A stretch of DNA of 64,000 bases, from the NCBI GenBank assembly GCA_029559035.1, contig JAKQCT010000055.1:1-64000 (forward strand). The letters run 5' to 3'. This DNA is from Acidobacteriota bacterium. Its GTDB lineage: Bacteria > Acidobacteriota > UBA4820. Below, piece after piece: positions 34,211 through 43,786 of this stretch. How positions within the stretch are numbered: position 1 is the stretch's first letter; each line of letters begins with the position of its first letter. The notes beneath the pieces were generated by a model that was not told the DNA's origin, did no database searches, and worked only from the letters and a program-made list of their open reading frames with translations. A program made the position numbers and the translations under genes.

Positions 34211-36745
34211 TCATGGTTCTTCTCCGCATTTTCCCGTGGAAGACAGTACCCTGGTGAACCCGGTGCCTTGGCCGGCGCTGCCTTCGCATTTATCGAGGAT
34301 CGCCGTCACGAGGTACCACAAAAGCTTGCCGCTCGCCGCCAGGGGATCGTCGCCTCCGCAGTCAGCGCATGCCGTCAGCGGACCTTCGTACCTTGAGCAT
34401 CCGTCCGGCGATGAGGTCTTGAGATTCGGGAGGTCAGCCAGGTTCCCCCTATAGAGCCTGTAGCTTGTCGACTCGGCCACGGCGTCCCAGGTGTAATCCG
34501 TCATGTCCAGGAACGCGACCTCATCCGGCAACGCTTCCTGGTGGTCGACCGCCGATACTCCCGCTGTCAAAGAAGAAAGCCCGCATCCGTTGACGGCCCG
34601 GACCTGGTACAGGTAGGGAACCTCGTTCTCGCCTGTCGCGTCTGTATAGGATAGAGTAGTTTCGGCAAGGCCTGAAACGATAACCATTCCTTCCCTCAAA
34701 ACCTCGAAAGACCTCGTTCCAGCGCCGGAATCTCCCCACAATCGAGGGGTTGCCCATGAAACTGTCACCCCCGTATCGGAACAGCCTTGGTCCGCCGCGC
34801 TGTTGTTGACGGGGAAGAGGGGCGCGGCAGGCCCTCCAAAGAATATCCCTCCGGTGTTCTGGCTTGAATAACCACCCCAGACCAGCATCATCTCTCCGGT
34901 CCATACAGCAGTGTGCTGGCTCCTTGCGGCAGGCACTCCGCTGCCTGTGGAAGTGGCGAGCCAGTTCCCGGCGGAGGGATCGTAGAAGGCTCCGGAATTT
35001 AGAGTACCCATTGCTCCTCTTCCGCCCCAGACTATCATTCTTTCTCCGTCCCAGGACGATGTATGTTCCGATCTCGCCTCGGGGAAATAGTCATCGCAGG
35101 GAGTCGGCATCCAGCTGTCGGAAGAAGGAGTATATCTGCTTCCGGAAAAGAGGCGGAAATTTCCCGTGGCCTCGATGCCGCCCCATATTATCATCATCTC
35201 TCCGCTCCAGACGGCAGAGTGGTAAGCCCTCTGCTCGGGGGCGTTGTTGTTGGTCGTGGACGTCCAGGTGTCCGACGAGGGCGAGTACCTTCCGCCCGTG
35301 GAGGTGAAGAAAGGGGTGGTCTCGGAGGTCCTTCCGCCCCAGACGATCATCTCCGCGCCTGTCCATACGGTTGTGTGCTGGGATCTCGCCAAGGGAACGT
35401 TTTCTCCCTCTGAAGTTGCGGTCCAGCTGTTCGTGGAGGGAATGTATCTTCCGCCAGAATTATATTTGGTCGAGCCGTAGCTCCCTCCCCAGATGATCAT
35501 TTCCGTCCCGGTCCATGCTGCAGTGTGCATCGTCCTTGACGACGGACAGCCCGCTCCCTGCGATGTCGCCGACCACGTGTTCGATGAAGGGTTGTACCTT
35601 CCCCCCGTATTCGAGCCCGATCCCCAGACTATCATCTCCGCCCCGGTCCACACCGCGGAGTGGTAGTACCTGGCGGAGGGCACGTTGGCTCCCGTGGATG
35701 TGGGCAGCCAGCTGTCGGTGGCGGGGAAGTAACGCCCACCCGTTCTGAGAGACGTGGTGTTGACACCTCCCCATATGATCATTTCCGCCCCGGTCCAGAC
35801 GGCGGTATGAAGCTGCCTTCCCGCAGGGGCGCCGGTTTCGCCGGAGATCTCCGACCAGTAGCCCTCGGACGGCACACAGTCGAGAAGCTCAGCCGTCGGG
35901 CGGGGCATTCGATACGAGTATTCGCTTGCCTGGAAAAGCTGTTCCAGGAACGCTTCTTCAGGCATTTCGCCGAGCCATTCTTCAAGCGGACGCTTGTACA
36001 AAGAGACAGCCTCTATCTCGATGGAAGCGGAACTTTCTCCGAGTGTCCTGAGCACGACGAACCGATCTTCCATATCGATCGGCTCCGATACACATCCCTC
36101 CCGGGGAAGACCCGACGCCATCTGCGCGAATATGCTTTCATCGATGTTCACCGGCGGAGGATATTCATCAGGCAGATTCTGAGAAGAGCTATCATTCACG
36201 AAGATTATCCTTTCGCAAGACAGTTCTCCGGAATAGGTCATGATCCGGGGATACCCGGCTCCGGCAAGGGTGGCTTCGTGAAGGACCTTGTCGCCGTAAT
36301 AAAGGCCTGATATGAGCTTATCAGCAAGGATCGGCCTGACGAGGCATTCCGCGATAACGAAGGGATCGTCACCCAGGGCCGAGAAAAGCTCCCTGAGCGT
36401 GGCCGGGTCTTTTGAGGACGCGACCATCCTGTCCAATTCCTCCTGAAGCTCCGCGCCGGTTATCGTCCTGTTCCAGAAAAGCTTCAACGCGGCCGATCTT
36501 TTAATATAAGCCGCGACCTTTCCCCTTATGACGCTATCGGGAAAAGACTGCTCGAATGGAGGCTTGGGTTCCCGGTTCTCTGCCGGCCAGAGCCTGTGCC
36601 TGTCATAAACCCTCTCTATCGCCGCCTGAGCTTGAACCCGCTGTTCGAACGAAATGGACCGGGAGGCGCAGGCGCCCGCCTGTGCGGAAAAAGTCCATAA
36701 GCATACGATAAGGGATAATAAAATATAGAGGTACGGGCGCCTCAT
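34211..36745 (-). CDS. Secreted kelch-repeat protein
   Basis: An 844-residue protein with an N-terminal signal peptide (ILLSLIVCLWTFSAQAGA). Residues 1-290 lack a named domain. About seven kelch repeats (AVWTGAEMIIWGG, TGGRYxPSSxxW) build a beta-propeller at about 300-660. An FnIII-like module (DTGVTVSW ... PYLYQVRAVNGCG) follows, then a C-terminal segment with paired cysteines. The last two parts resemble those of the truncated protein at the window start. Probably extracellular. SD AGGAGA precedes the ATG. Confidence 0.85.
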   Translation of the reverse strand: MRRPYLYILLSLIVCLWTFSAQAGACASRSISFEQRVQAQAAIERVYDRHRLWPAENREPKPPFEQSFPDSVIRGKVAAYIKRSAALKLFWNRTITGAELQEELDRMVASSKDPATLRELFSALGDDPFVIAECLVRPILADKLISGLYYGDKVLHEATLAGAGYPRIMTYSGELSCERIIFVNDSSSQNLPDEYPPPVNIDESIFAQMASGLPREGCVSEPIDMEDRFVVLRTLGESSASIEIEAVSLYKRPLEEWLGEMPEEAFLEQLFQASEYSYRMPRPTAELLDCVPSEGYWSEISGETGAPAGRQLHTAVWTGAEMIIWGGVNTTSLRTGGRYFPATDSWLPTSTGANVPSARYYHSAVWTGAEMIVWGSGSNTGGRYNPSSNTWSATSQGAGCPSSRTMHTAAWTGTEMIIWGGSYGSTKYNSGGRYIPSTNSWTATSEGENVPLARSQHTTVWTGAEMIVWGGRTSETTPFFTSTGGRYSPSSDTWTSTTNNNAPEQRAYHSAVWSGEMMIIWGGIEATGNFRLFSGSRYTPSSDSWMPTPCDDYFPEARSEHTSSWDGERMIVWGGRGAMGTLNSGAFYDPSAGNWLATSTGSGVPAARSQHTAVWTGEMMLVWGGYSSQNTGGIFFGGPAAPLFPVNNSAADQGCSDTGVTVSWATPRLWGDSGAGTRSFEVLREGMVIVSGLAETTLSYTDATGENEVPYLYQVRAVNGCGLSSLTAGVSAVDHQEALPDEVAFLDMTDYTWDAVAESTSYRLYRGNLADLPNLKTSSPDGCSRYEGPLTACADCGGDDPLAASGKLLWYLVTAILDKCEGSAGQGTGFTRVLSSTGKCGEEP

Positions 36746-36780
36746 GGTCTCCTGTCTTTGGCATAAGCCTGTAAATATAA

Positions 36781-36809
36781 ATTATAGAACAGATCGAGCT
36801 CTTTGTGAA
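36781..36809 (-). promoter_or_regulatory. Promoter of the kelch gene
   Basis: On the minus strand TTCACA, a 17-base spacer and a perfect TATAAT lie 36 bases before the kelch ATG. The -35 touches the T-run of the ppdK terminator. Confidence 0.7.
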
Positions 36810-36836
36810 AAAAAGGGGCGGAACATCTCCCGCCCC
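36808..36836 (-). terminator. Rho-independent terminator of ppdK
   Basis: On the minus strand GGGGCGG pairs with CCGCCCC across an 8-base loop, followed by seven Ts, 25 bases after the ppdK stop. Confidence 0.9.
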
Positions 36837-36860
36837 TTCACAAGCAATGCGCTTTCTATA

Positions 36861-39596
36861 TTACTTTTTTCCTTCCTTCAGCGCGGCCTGGGCTGCCGCC
36901 AGCCTTGCCACAGGAACGCGGAAGGGGGAGCACGAAACATAGTTGAGGCCGATGGAATAGCAGAACTCGACCGAGCTCGGTTCGCCGCCGTGCTCGCCGC
37001 AGATGCCTATCTGCAGCTTGTCCCTGGATGACCTTCCTTTCTGGACGGCCAGCCTCATCAGTTCGCCCACGCCGTCACGGTCAACCTTCTGGAACGGGTC
37101 GGCGGGGAATATCTCTTTGTCAAGATAGGCCGGCAGGAATCCCCTGACGTCGTCCCTCGAAATTCCGAATGTGGTCTGGGTCAGGTCGTTCGTGCCGAAG
37201 GAGAAGAACTCCGCGTGCTTCGCGATCTTGTCAGCGGCGACGCAGGCCCGGGGCAGTTCGATCATCGTCCCGACGAGATAATCGACCTTCCTGCCTTCTT
37301 TCGCGAAGACTTCGTCCGCTATCCTTCTCGTCATTTCCGCGAAGAACTTCATCTCCGCTTCGGTGGCCACGATCGGTATCATGACCTCCGGCTTTACCTT
37401 CAGGTTCTCCTTGGCAACCGTCACGGCGGCTTCGATGATCGCCCGGATCTGCATTTCGTAGATGGCTGGGAAGGTGAGTCCGAGGCGGCAGCCCCTGTGG
37501 CCGAGCATCGGGTTGTTCTCGTGGAGCTGTTCGATCCTGTGCAGGATCTCCTTGCTGTCTGTCTTCAGCTCCTTCGCTATCGCGGCGACTTTCTCCTCGA
37601 ACACTTCGGGTTTCAGCGCTTCGCGGGAGGGGAGGAACTCGTGGAGCGGCGGGTCTAAAAGCCTTATGGTTACAGGCCTTCCCTCCATCGCCTTGAATAT
37701 ACCCACGAAATCTTCCTTCTGCATCGGGAACAGGAAAGAGAGAGCCTCGTTCCTCTCGGCGGCGTCCTCCGAAAGGATCATCCTCCTGACGTAGTGGATC
37801 CTTTCGCCTTCGAAGAACATGTGCTCGGTCCTGCAGAGGCCGATGCCCTGGGCTCCCAGCCGGACCGCGATGGCGGCCTGCTTCGGAGTGTCCGCGTTGG
37901 TCCACACTTCCATCTTCCTGTACTTGTCGGCCCACGCCATCAGCTTCGCGAACCTCTTGTAATTGGGGGCGTCGCCCTCCTTCATCTCCCCGTTCAGGAC
38001 CTGCAGGGATTCGCTCGGCCTGGTCGGCAGCTCTCCCTCGATAACCTCGCCGGTGAAGCCGTCTATGGAGAGGTAGGAGCCTTCCTTGAAGGCCTTTCCG
38101 GCCACTTTGAGCTCTCCCTTGTCGTAGTTTATGTCGAGGGAGCTGCAGCCGACTATGCACACCTTTCCCATCTGCCTGGCGACGAGCGCCGCGTGCGACG
38201 TCATTCCGCCCTGGGCGGTGAGGATGCCCTGCGCCGCGTTCATGCCCTTGATGTCCTCGGGGCTGGTGAACTTCCTGACAAGCAGGACCCGTTCGCCCTT
38301 AGACGCCCAGGATTCGGCGTCGACTGCGTTGAAGACGATCTTGCCGGAAGCTCCGCCCGGTCCGGCGGGGAGGCCCTTCGCAAGGACCTTGCCGTTCTTC
38401 ACGGCTTCTTCCTTCGCCTTCGAGTCGAAGATGGGGGACAGGAAGGCGGCGATGCCGTCGGCTTCAGGCCTCGAAACCGCTTCCTTCTCGTCGATCAGTC
38501 CTTCTGATTCCATGTCCACCGCCATCTTGGCCGCGGCGAAGGGGTGCCTTTTTCCGGTTCTTGTCTGGAGCATCCAGAGCTTCCCGTCCTCGATGGTGAA
38601 CTCGAAGTCCTGCATGTCCTTGAAATGGTTCTCTATCTTGTTCCTGATGGCGAAGAGCTCGTCGAAGGCCTTCGGCATCACATCTTTGAGCTTCTCTATG
38701 GGCTGCGGGGTCCTTATGCCGGCGACCACGTCTTCGCCCTGCGCGTTCATGAGGAACTCTCCGTACAGCCTGTTCTCGCCTAGCGCGGGGTCCCTTGTGA
38801 AACCGACGCCCGTGCCCGAGGTCTCTCCCTTGTTGCCGAACACCATCGTCTGCACGTTGACCGCGGTTCCCCATTCGGCAGGGATGTTGTAGAGCTGCCT
38901 GTAGGCGATGGCCCTCTCGTTCATCCACGAGCCGAAGACCGCGCCGATGGCTCCCCAGAGCTGTTCATAGGGGTCTTCCGGGAAGTCGACTCCCAGTTTC
39001 TTCTTGATCTCGGCCTTGTAAAGCCGCACGAGCTCCCTGAGGTCGTCGGCGCTCAGTTCCGTGTCGAACTTGACGCCCTTGTCGTGTTTCATCTTCTCGA
39101 TGATCACTTCGAAGGGGTCCTCTTCCTTCTTGTTCTGGGGCTTGAGGCCCAGGACCACGTCGCCGTACATCGCCACGAACCGCCTGTAGGAGTCGTAGGC
39201 GAAGCGGGGATTTCCCGTCAGCTTCGCCATGCCTTCGACGCATTTGTCGTTGAGTCCGAGGTTGAGGATCGTGTCCATCATGCCGGGCATCGATGCGCGG
39301 GCGCCCGACCTCACCGAGAAAAGAAGGGGATTGGAGGGATCGCCGAACTTCCTTCCCATTATCTTTTCCACGCCTTCCAGGGCTTCCCTGACCTGCGGAT
39401 CGAGGTCGCCGGGATAAGAGTTCTTGTTCTGGTAATAGTAGGTGCACACGTCGGTGGTGATGGTGAATCCGGGAGGCACGGGAATCTTGAGGTTGGTCAT
39501 CTCCGCCAGCCCCGCGCCCTTGCCGCCGAGCAGTTCCTTCATCTTGCCTGTTCCTTCAGCTTTTCCTTCTCCGAAAAAATAAACCCATTTGCTCAT
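36861..39596 (-). CDS. ppdK: Pyruvate, phosphate dikinase
   Basis: A 911-residue enzyme interconverting pyruvate, ATP and Pi with PEP, AMP and PPi. N-terminal ATP-grasp domain (GGKGAGLAEMTNLKIPVPPG region), central phosphohistidine domain with GGMTSHAALVAR carrying the catalytic His (about residue 463), and C-terminal PEP-binding TIM barrel (FGTNDLTQTTFG, CGEHGG with the catalytic Cys). Full length. It points to PPi-linked glycolysis or gluconeogenesis, fitting a fermentative lifestyle. Own promoter and terminator. Confidence 0.97.
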   Translation of the reverse strand: MSKWVYFFGEGKAEGTGKMKELLGGKGAGLAEMTNLKIPVPPGFTITTDVCTYYYQNKNSYPGDLDPQVREALEGVEKIMGRKFGDPSNPLLFSVRSGARASMPGMMDTILNLGLNDKCVEGMAKLTGNPRFAYDSYRRFVAMYGDVVLGLKPQNKKEEDPFEVIIEKMKHDKGVKFDTELSADDLRELVRLYKAEIKKKLGVDFPEDPYEQLWGAIGAVFGSWMNERAIAYRQLYNIPAEWGTAVNVQTMVFGNKGETSGTGVGFTRDPALGENRLYGEFLMNAQGEDVVAGIRTPQPIEKLKDVMPKAFDELFAIRNKIENHFKDMQDFEFTIEDGKLWMLQTRTGKRHPFAAAKMAVDMESEGLIDEKEAVSRPEADGIAAFLSPIFDSKAKEEAVKNGKVLAKGLPAGPGGASGKIVFNAVDAESWASKGERVLLVRKFTSPEDIKGMNAAQGILTAQGGMTSHAALVARQMGKVCIVGCSSLDINYDKGELKVAGKAFKEGSYLSIDGFTGEVIEGELPTRPSESLQVLNGEMKEGDAPNYKRFAKLMAWADKYRKMEVWTNADTPKQAAIAVRLGAQGIGLCRTEHMFFEGERIHYVRRMILSEDAAERNEALSFLFPMQKEDFVGIFKAMEGRPVTIRLLDPPLHEFLPSREALKPEVFEEKVAAIAKELKTDSKEILHRIEQLHENNPMLGHRGCRLGLTFPAIYEMQIRAIIEAAVTVAKENLKVKPEVMIPIVATEAEMKFFAEMTRRIADEVFAKEGRKVDYLVGTMIELPRACVAADKIAKHAEFFSFGTNDLTQTTFGISRDDVRGFLPAYLDKEIFPADPFQKVDRDGVGELMRLAVQKGRSSRDKLQIGICGEHGGEPSSVEFCYSIGLNYVSCSPFRVPVARLAAAQAALKEGKK

Positions 39597-39626
39597 TTTT
39601 CATACTCCTTCCAAAAAAATAAAGGT

Positions 39627-39655
39627 ATTTTACATTAAAAACTTCTTTATGGCAA
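39627..39655 (-). promoter_or_regulatory. Promoter of ppdK
   Basis: On the minus strand TTGCCA, a 17-base spacer and TAAAAT lie about 30 bases before the ATG, which has AAGGAG upstream. Confidence 0.65.
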
Positions 39656-39690
39656 AAACCTTGATCCCGGCGGGCAGGAGCCGGTCCTGT

Positions 39691-41340
39691 TCAGATGATG
39701 TCTTTGACTTCGAAAAAGAAATTGGGCCTGGTCTTTATCTTGTCGGGAAGAAGCCTGCCCACGATGGTCCTGTCTCTCGAGGGAACTTCCTTTATCTTCG
39801 TGAAAGCGTCGAAGTAGAAGGCGGAAAAGGAATACCCTCCGGGCAATTGGATGTTCCATAGAAGGTGCTTGTCCTTAACGACGCGGGCGTCGGAAAGCGA
39901 GGCCAGTTCGAAGGCGAAATAGGGCGGCTGGAGCGAATGGTCTATGGGATCGAGCCCGCCCAGAGAGTTCCAGGCCAGTTCGGCCTGGTCCGGCTTCAGG
40001 AGGAAATACTCCATCCTCGAGGTTTCCGGGTCAGCGTTCTTCGTCAGGTTGTTGTCGAGGAAATCCCGGAGCTTCGATATGTTCTTCGTCTGCATGGTGA
40101 ATCCGGCCGCCTTCTGGTGTCCTCCGAGGCGGGTGAATATCCCCTCCGACCTCCTGAGCAGGGCCGTTATGTCGCACCCGTCGGCGGCTCTCGCCGATCC
40201 CGTGGCGTTCTCGCCTTCGACCGCTATCAGGAAAACGCATATGCCCCTCTCCTGGGCGAGCCTGGAGGCGACTGGCCCCAGGAGGCCCTTGTGGAACCTG
40301 TCCGAAGCGCAGAAGAGGAAGGCGATGTCGCTTTCCGCGTCGAAATGTTTCTCCACCTCCTCGGCCATCTGGTTCTGAGTGAAGCGCCTGCTCTTGTTGA
40401 GAGCCTCCAGCTTGTCCACGAGAAGCCTCGCCCGTTCCTGGTCCCTTTCGAGAAGGATCTCGAGAACGAGGTTCCCGTCTTCCATCCTTCCCGCGGCGTT
40501 CAGCCTGGGCGCGAGATAGTAGGCGATATGGTGGCTCCGGAAAGGAGGCTGTGGGCATTTCTCGAGAAGGGCGGTCAGGCCGGGGCTGCGCGTCCCCGCG
40601 AGGGTCCTGAATCCTTCCCTGCAGAGCTTCCAGTTGAAGGGGCTTACGGGGACGACATCCGAGATCGTCGCGATCGCGCAGAGCCTGAGGAACGGTTCTT
40701 CCGGAAGAGGGACGCCCATGACCGCGGCCGTCTCCCTGAGGAGGAGGTACCCGACAGTCGCTCCCGCTAGGGTCTTCATCTCTTCGCTTTCGCCGAAGTG
40801 GGGGTTCACGATTATCCCCTTCACGAGATTGTTCTCTTCGGGGATGTGGTGGTCGCTGACCACGAGGTCTATCCCGTTAAGGGCCAGCGCTTTTTCTATG
40901 TCGCCCGCGTTCGTCCCGCAGTCGACCGTCACCATGAGGCGAGCGTTCTGTTTCTTCGCGGCTTCCACGCTTGCCGCGGAGAGTCCGTAGCCGTCATCGA
41001 AACGCGAAGGGACGAACGCGGCGACCGAAGCCCCGAGGGCGGTGAGCCCGCTGACCATGACCGCGGTCCCCATGAGGCCGTCGGTGTCGTAATCCCCGTG
41101 GACGAGGATCTTTTCTCCGTTCCTTGCGGCGAGGGCTATCCTCTCGGCGGCCCGGGCGATGTCAGGGAGGGAGGAGGACGCCGGGAAGACCAGCGGCTCT
41201 CCCGAAAAAAAAGCCGGTTCGAGGGAAGGATGAAGAAGCCTCGAGACGATCATCGCCTCGATGGAGCTAAGGTTCTTCTCCCTTGAAAGAGTCATCGCTT
41301 TCTGGTCAGGTTCGATCTCTTTCCAGTTCTGAAAAGCCAT
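39691..41340 (-). CDS. recJ: RecJ-type single-strand DNA exonuclease
   Basis: A 549-residue DHH-family phosphoesterase. Motifs seen are HGDYDTDG (DxD metal site), VTVDCGTN, VSDHH and the DHHA1 motif GGHQKAAGF. Length and motif order fit RecJ, a 5'-3' exonuclease of recombination and mismatch repair. The C-terminal OB part is less conserved. It starts about 70 bases downstream of tRNA-Ala. Confidence 0.9.
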   Translation of the reverse strand: MAFQNWKEIEPDQKAMTLSREKNLSSIEAMIVSRLLHPSLEPAFFSGEPLVFPASSSLPDIARAAERIALAARNGEKILVHGDYDTDGLMGTAVMVSGLTALGASVAAFVPSRFDDGYGLSAASVEAAKKQNARLMVTVDCGTNAGDIEKALALNGIDLVVSDHHIPEENNLVKGIIVNPHFGESEEMKTLAGATVGYLLLRETAAVMGVPLPEEPFLRLCAIATISDVVPVSPFNWKLCREGFRTLAGTRSPGLTALLEKCPQPPFRSHHIAYYLAPRLNAAGRMEDGNLVLEILLERDQERARLLVDKLEALNKSRRFTQNQMAEEVEKHFDAESDIAFLFCASDRFHKGLLGPVASRLAQERGICVFLIAVEGENATGSARAADGCDITALLRRSEGIFTRLGGHQKAAGFTMQTKNISKLRDFLDNNLTKNADPETSRMEYFLLKPDQAELAWNSLGGLDPIDHSLQPPYFAFELASLSDARVVKDKHLLWNIQLPGGYSFSAFYFDAFTKIKEVPSRDRTIVGRLLPDKIKTRPNFFFEVKDII

Positions 41341-41355
41341 ACTTTTCCTTTACGC

Positions 41356-41380
41356 GAAAAAGGAAGGCGCCGGCCTTCCT
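41356..41380 (-). terminator. Terminator after tRNA-Ala
   Basis: On the minus strand AGGAAGGC pairs with GCCTTCCT around a 4-base loop, then TTTTT. It separates tRNA-Ala from recJ. Confidence 0.75.
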
Positions 41381-41411
41381 TCCAGGGATCGGACCCCTAA
41401 AAAAAAGAATT

Positions 41412-41487
41412 TGGTGGAGCTAGGGGGGATCGAACCCCCGGCCTCTTGAATGCCATTCAAGCGCGCTCCCAGCTGCGCCATAGCCCC
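41412..41487 (-). tRNA. tRNA-Ala (GGC anticodon)
   Basis: Acceptor GGGGCTA pairs with TAGCTCC (one G-T pair), discriminator A and encoded CCA. Anticodon stem CTTGA/TCAAG closes loop ATGGCAT. The T-loop contains GTTCGATCC. Confidence 0.95.
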
Positions 41488-41545
41488 ACACAAGTCGGTT
41501 ATTATATACGACTAGCCGCCGCTCGTCAACAACCGAGGGAAGCGC

Positions 41546-43786
41546 TTATCCGTCCTGGCTTTTGCCTGGACCGCCCGCTGTTCCGGACGACAAATCGTCG
41601 GCCTGTGTCACCTTTCCGGCTTTCCTGAGAAGCTCGGCGTAGTTCTTCCTGCAAGTCGCTACATGAGGATGGTTTTCTCCCAGTTCCTTCCTGAAAATGG
41701 CCAGGGCTGCGGCATAATGTGTCTCGGCGTCTGAAAATCTGTCCATCGAGGCGTACAGCGCTCCCATGTTGTTCATTATTATCGCGGATTCGTAATGGTC
41801 TCCGCTGAAGATCCTCCCGTGTATCCCCAGCGCTCTCAAAAACAGTTTTTCCGCTTCCGGGTATTTCTTTTCAACTGAATAGAGGCGCGCAAGGTTGTTC
41901 AGGGTCGTCGCCACCTCGACGTGGTCCTCTCCGTATACTTTTTCCTGTATCGCAAGGGCTTCCATGTAAAGGGATTCGGCCTTGTCGTATTTTTTCATCG
42001 ATTCGCAAAGGACCGCGTAATTGCTGAGACCTCCCGCGTACTCGGGAGAATCGGTGCCGGCCGAATTCTTAACCAGTTCCACGGTTCTCTCGTAGAGAGG
42101 CTCGGCTTTTTGGTAGTTCCTGGCCGCGCGGTACGCCATCGCGAGGTTGTTGACCGCATTCGCGAGGGTGGTCTTGTCAGCGGGGCCCTGAGTCCCCTCG
42201 ATGACCTTGACGGCGCGTTCGCAGACAGATATCGCCCTGTCGTATTCCCCCCTGGCGTAGTACACCCAGCCCAGGTTCGCAAGGCAGAGGCCCAGCGTAG
42301 GATCTTCAGATCCCAGCTTTTTCTCTTTTATCCGAAGGCTTTCCAGGTAAAGTTCTTCGGATCTCACGAGGTCCCCTTCCGTGGCGATCAGGTCGGCCAG
42401 GCTGAAAAGGACTTCCGAGTATTCGACGCTTTCTTTCCCGAGCTCCCTGCCGAAAGTTTCCGCGGCGTTTTCGAGAAGCGGCCTGGATTTCGAGAAAAGG
42501 CCAAGGTTGTAATAGACCTGGCCCATCGTCTGCATCAGCTTCGCGCTGGTCAGGGGCTCGTCCTTCAATTCTGCGGATATCTTCTCCGACCCCTTGTCCA
42601 GTATCTCCCTTGCGGTTATCGTGTTGCCTCTTGATTCGCCCGGATCGGATACCGTGAAGATGCTGACAAGAAAATCGGAAACTCGCTTCGAAGATTCGGC
42701 TTCCCTGTTGGCTCTGACGGCCTCCTTGTTCGCCCTGTCCGCTTCTTTCTGTATGCGGAAAGCCTGGAAGCTCATCACCGCGGCGAGGATCGTCAGGACC
42801 GTTACCGCGGCCGCCAGGAGAAGCATTTTAAATTTCTTCCGCGGTTTGTCCGCTATCAATTTGAGTTTTTCCAGTACGTCCATCGCCGCGGGTCTTTGGG
42901 CGGGAGCGAGCGACTTCATCCTCGTTATCAACGCCGCGGTGTCCGGGTCGATCCCTTCCGCGGGAAGCGTCTCTCCCTTCTGCGCCATCACGAGTTTTTT
43001 CATCGGGTCAAGGTTCTCGGGATAAGGCTGTTTCGAAGTGAACAGTTCCTGAAAGACCAGCCCGAACGAATAGATGTCGCTCGCGGTGGTGGCCTGCTCG
43101 CCGCGGGCCTGCTCCGGGCTCATGTAGGAGAGCGTTCCCATGATCGTGCCTGCCCGAGTGAACGATGTGTCGCTGGAAGGCTTGTCCTCCGATGAAGCGG
43201 GTGAGGCTTCTCCCACGAGCAGCGTCGGCTCTTCGGAGATGTCCGAGATCTCATTTTCATCCGGTCTGGTGTTCCCTGCACTGAAGCCCTGTTCGAATTT
43301 TCCCGGCTGGACGACCCCGGCCAGGCCGAAGTCGAGGAGCTTCACCGTGTTATCCGGAGTCAGCATGATGTTCTCCGGCTTCAGGTCGCGGTGGACTATG
43401 CCTTTACCGTGGGCGACCGTAAGGACTTCCGCGATCTGGTTGACAATGCTGGTCCTGATGGCATATTCGATCCCTTCCCTTGCGATCTCTCGGAGATTCT
43501 TTCCCGGGATGAGCTCGAGGATGATGTAATTGTTGTCATCCTCCTCGATCAGGTCGTAAATCCTGCAGATGTTGGGATGTTCGAGCTTCGAAAGGACCCG
43601 CGCCTCCCTCAGGAATCTCGCCTTGGCGCCGCTGTCAAACTTTTGCTCTCTCCTCAGGACCTTGAGAGCGACGTTCCGACCGAGGACCTCGTCCGCGGCG
43701 ACATAGACCTCGCCCATGCCGCCCTTTCCCAGTTGTTCAGTAACCCTGTACTGGCGGATCTTTTTGCCGACAAGGCTTTCCGTCAT
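41546..43786 (-). CDS. Membrane Ser/Thr protein kinase with TPR sensor
   Basis: About 746 residues. The N-terminal kinase has GKGGMGEVY, the VALKVLR lysine, catalytic HRDLKPEN, DFG and the MSPEQ P+1 loop, so it appears active. A transmembrane helix (MLLLAAAVTVLTILAAVM) follows near 330. The C-terminal 380 residues are TPRs (ATTLNNLARLYSVEKKYPEAE and related units), probably periplasmic. The ATG at 43786 overlaps the stop of the GH18-amidase gene (ATGA). Its fixed link to a cell-wall hydrolase suggests envelope monitoring (inference). Confidence 0.92.
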   Translation of the reverse strand: MTESLVGKKIRQYRVTEQLGKGGMGEVYVAADEVLGRNVALKVLRREQKFDSGAKARFLREARVLSKLEHPNICRIYDLIEEDDNNYIILELIPGKNLREIAREGIEYAIRTSIVNQIAEVLTVAHGKGIVHRDLKPENIMLTPDNTVKLLDFGLAGVVQPGKFEQGFSAGNTRPDENEISDISEEPTLLVGEASPASSEDKPSSDTSFTRAGTIMGTLSYMSPEQARGEQATTASDIYSFGLVFQELFTSKQPYPENLDPMKKLVMAQKGETLPAEGIDPDTAALITRMKSLAPAQRPAAMDVLEKLKLIADKPRKKFKMLLLAAAVTVLTILAAVMSFQAFRIQKEADRANKEAVRANREAESSKRVSDFLVSIFTVSDPGESRGNTITAREILDKGSEKISAELKDEPLTSAKLMQTMGQVYYNLGLFSKSRPLLENAAETFGRELGKESVEYSEVLFSLADLIATEGDLVRSEELYLESLRIKEKKLGSEDPTLGLCLANLGWVYYARGEYDRAISVCERAVKVIEGTQGPADKTTLANAVNNLAMAYRAARNYQKAEPLYERTVELVKNSAGTDSPEYAGGLSNYAVLCESMKKYDKAESLYMEALAIQEKVYGEDHVEVATTLNNLARLYSVEKKYPEAEKLFLRALGIHGRIFSGDHYESAIIMNNMGALYASMDRFSDAETHYAAALAIFRKELGENHPHVATCRKNYAELLRKAGKVTQADDLSSGTAGGPGKSQDG

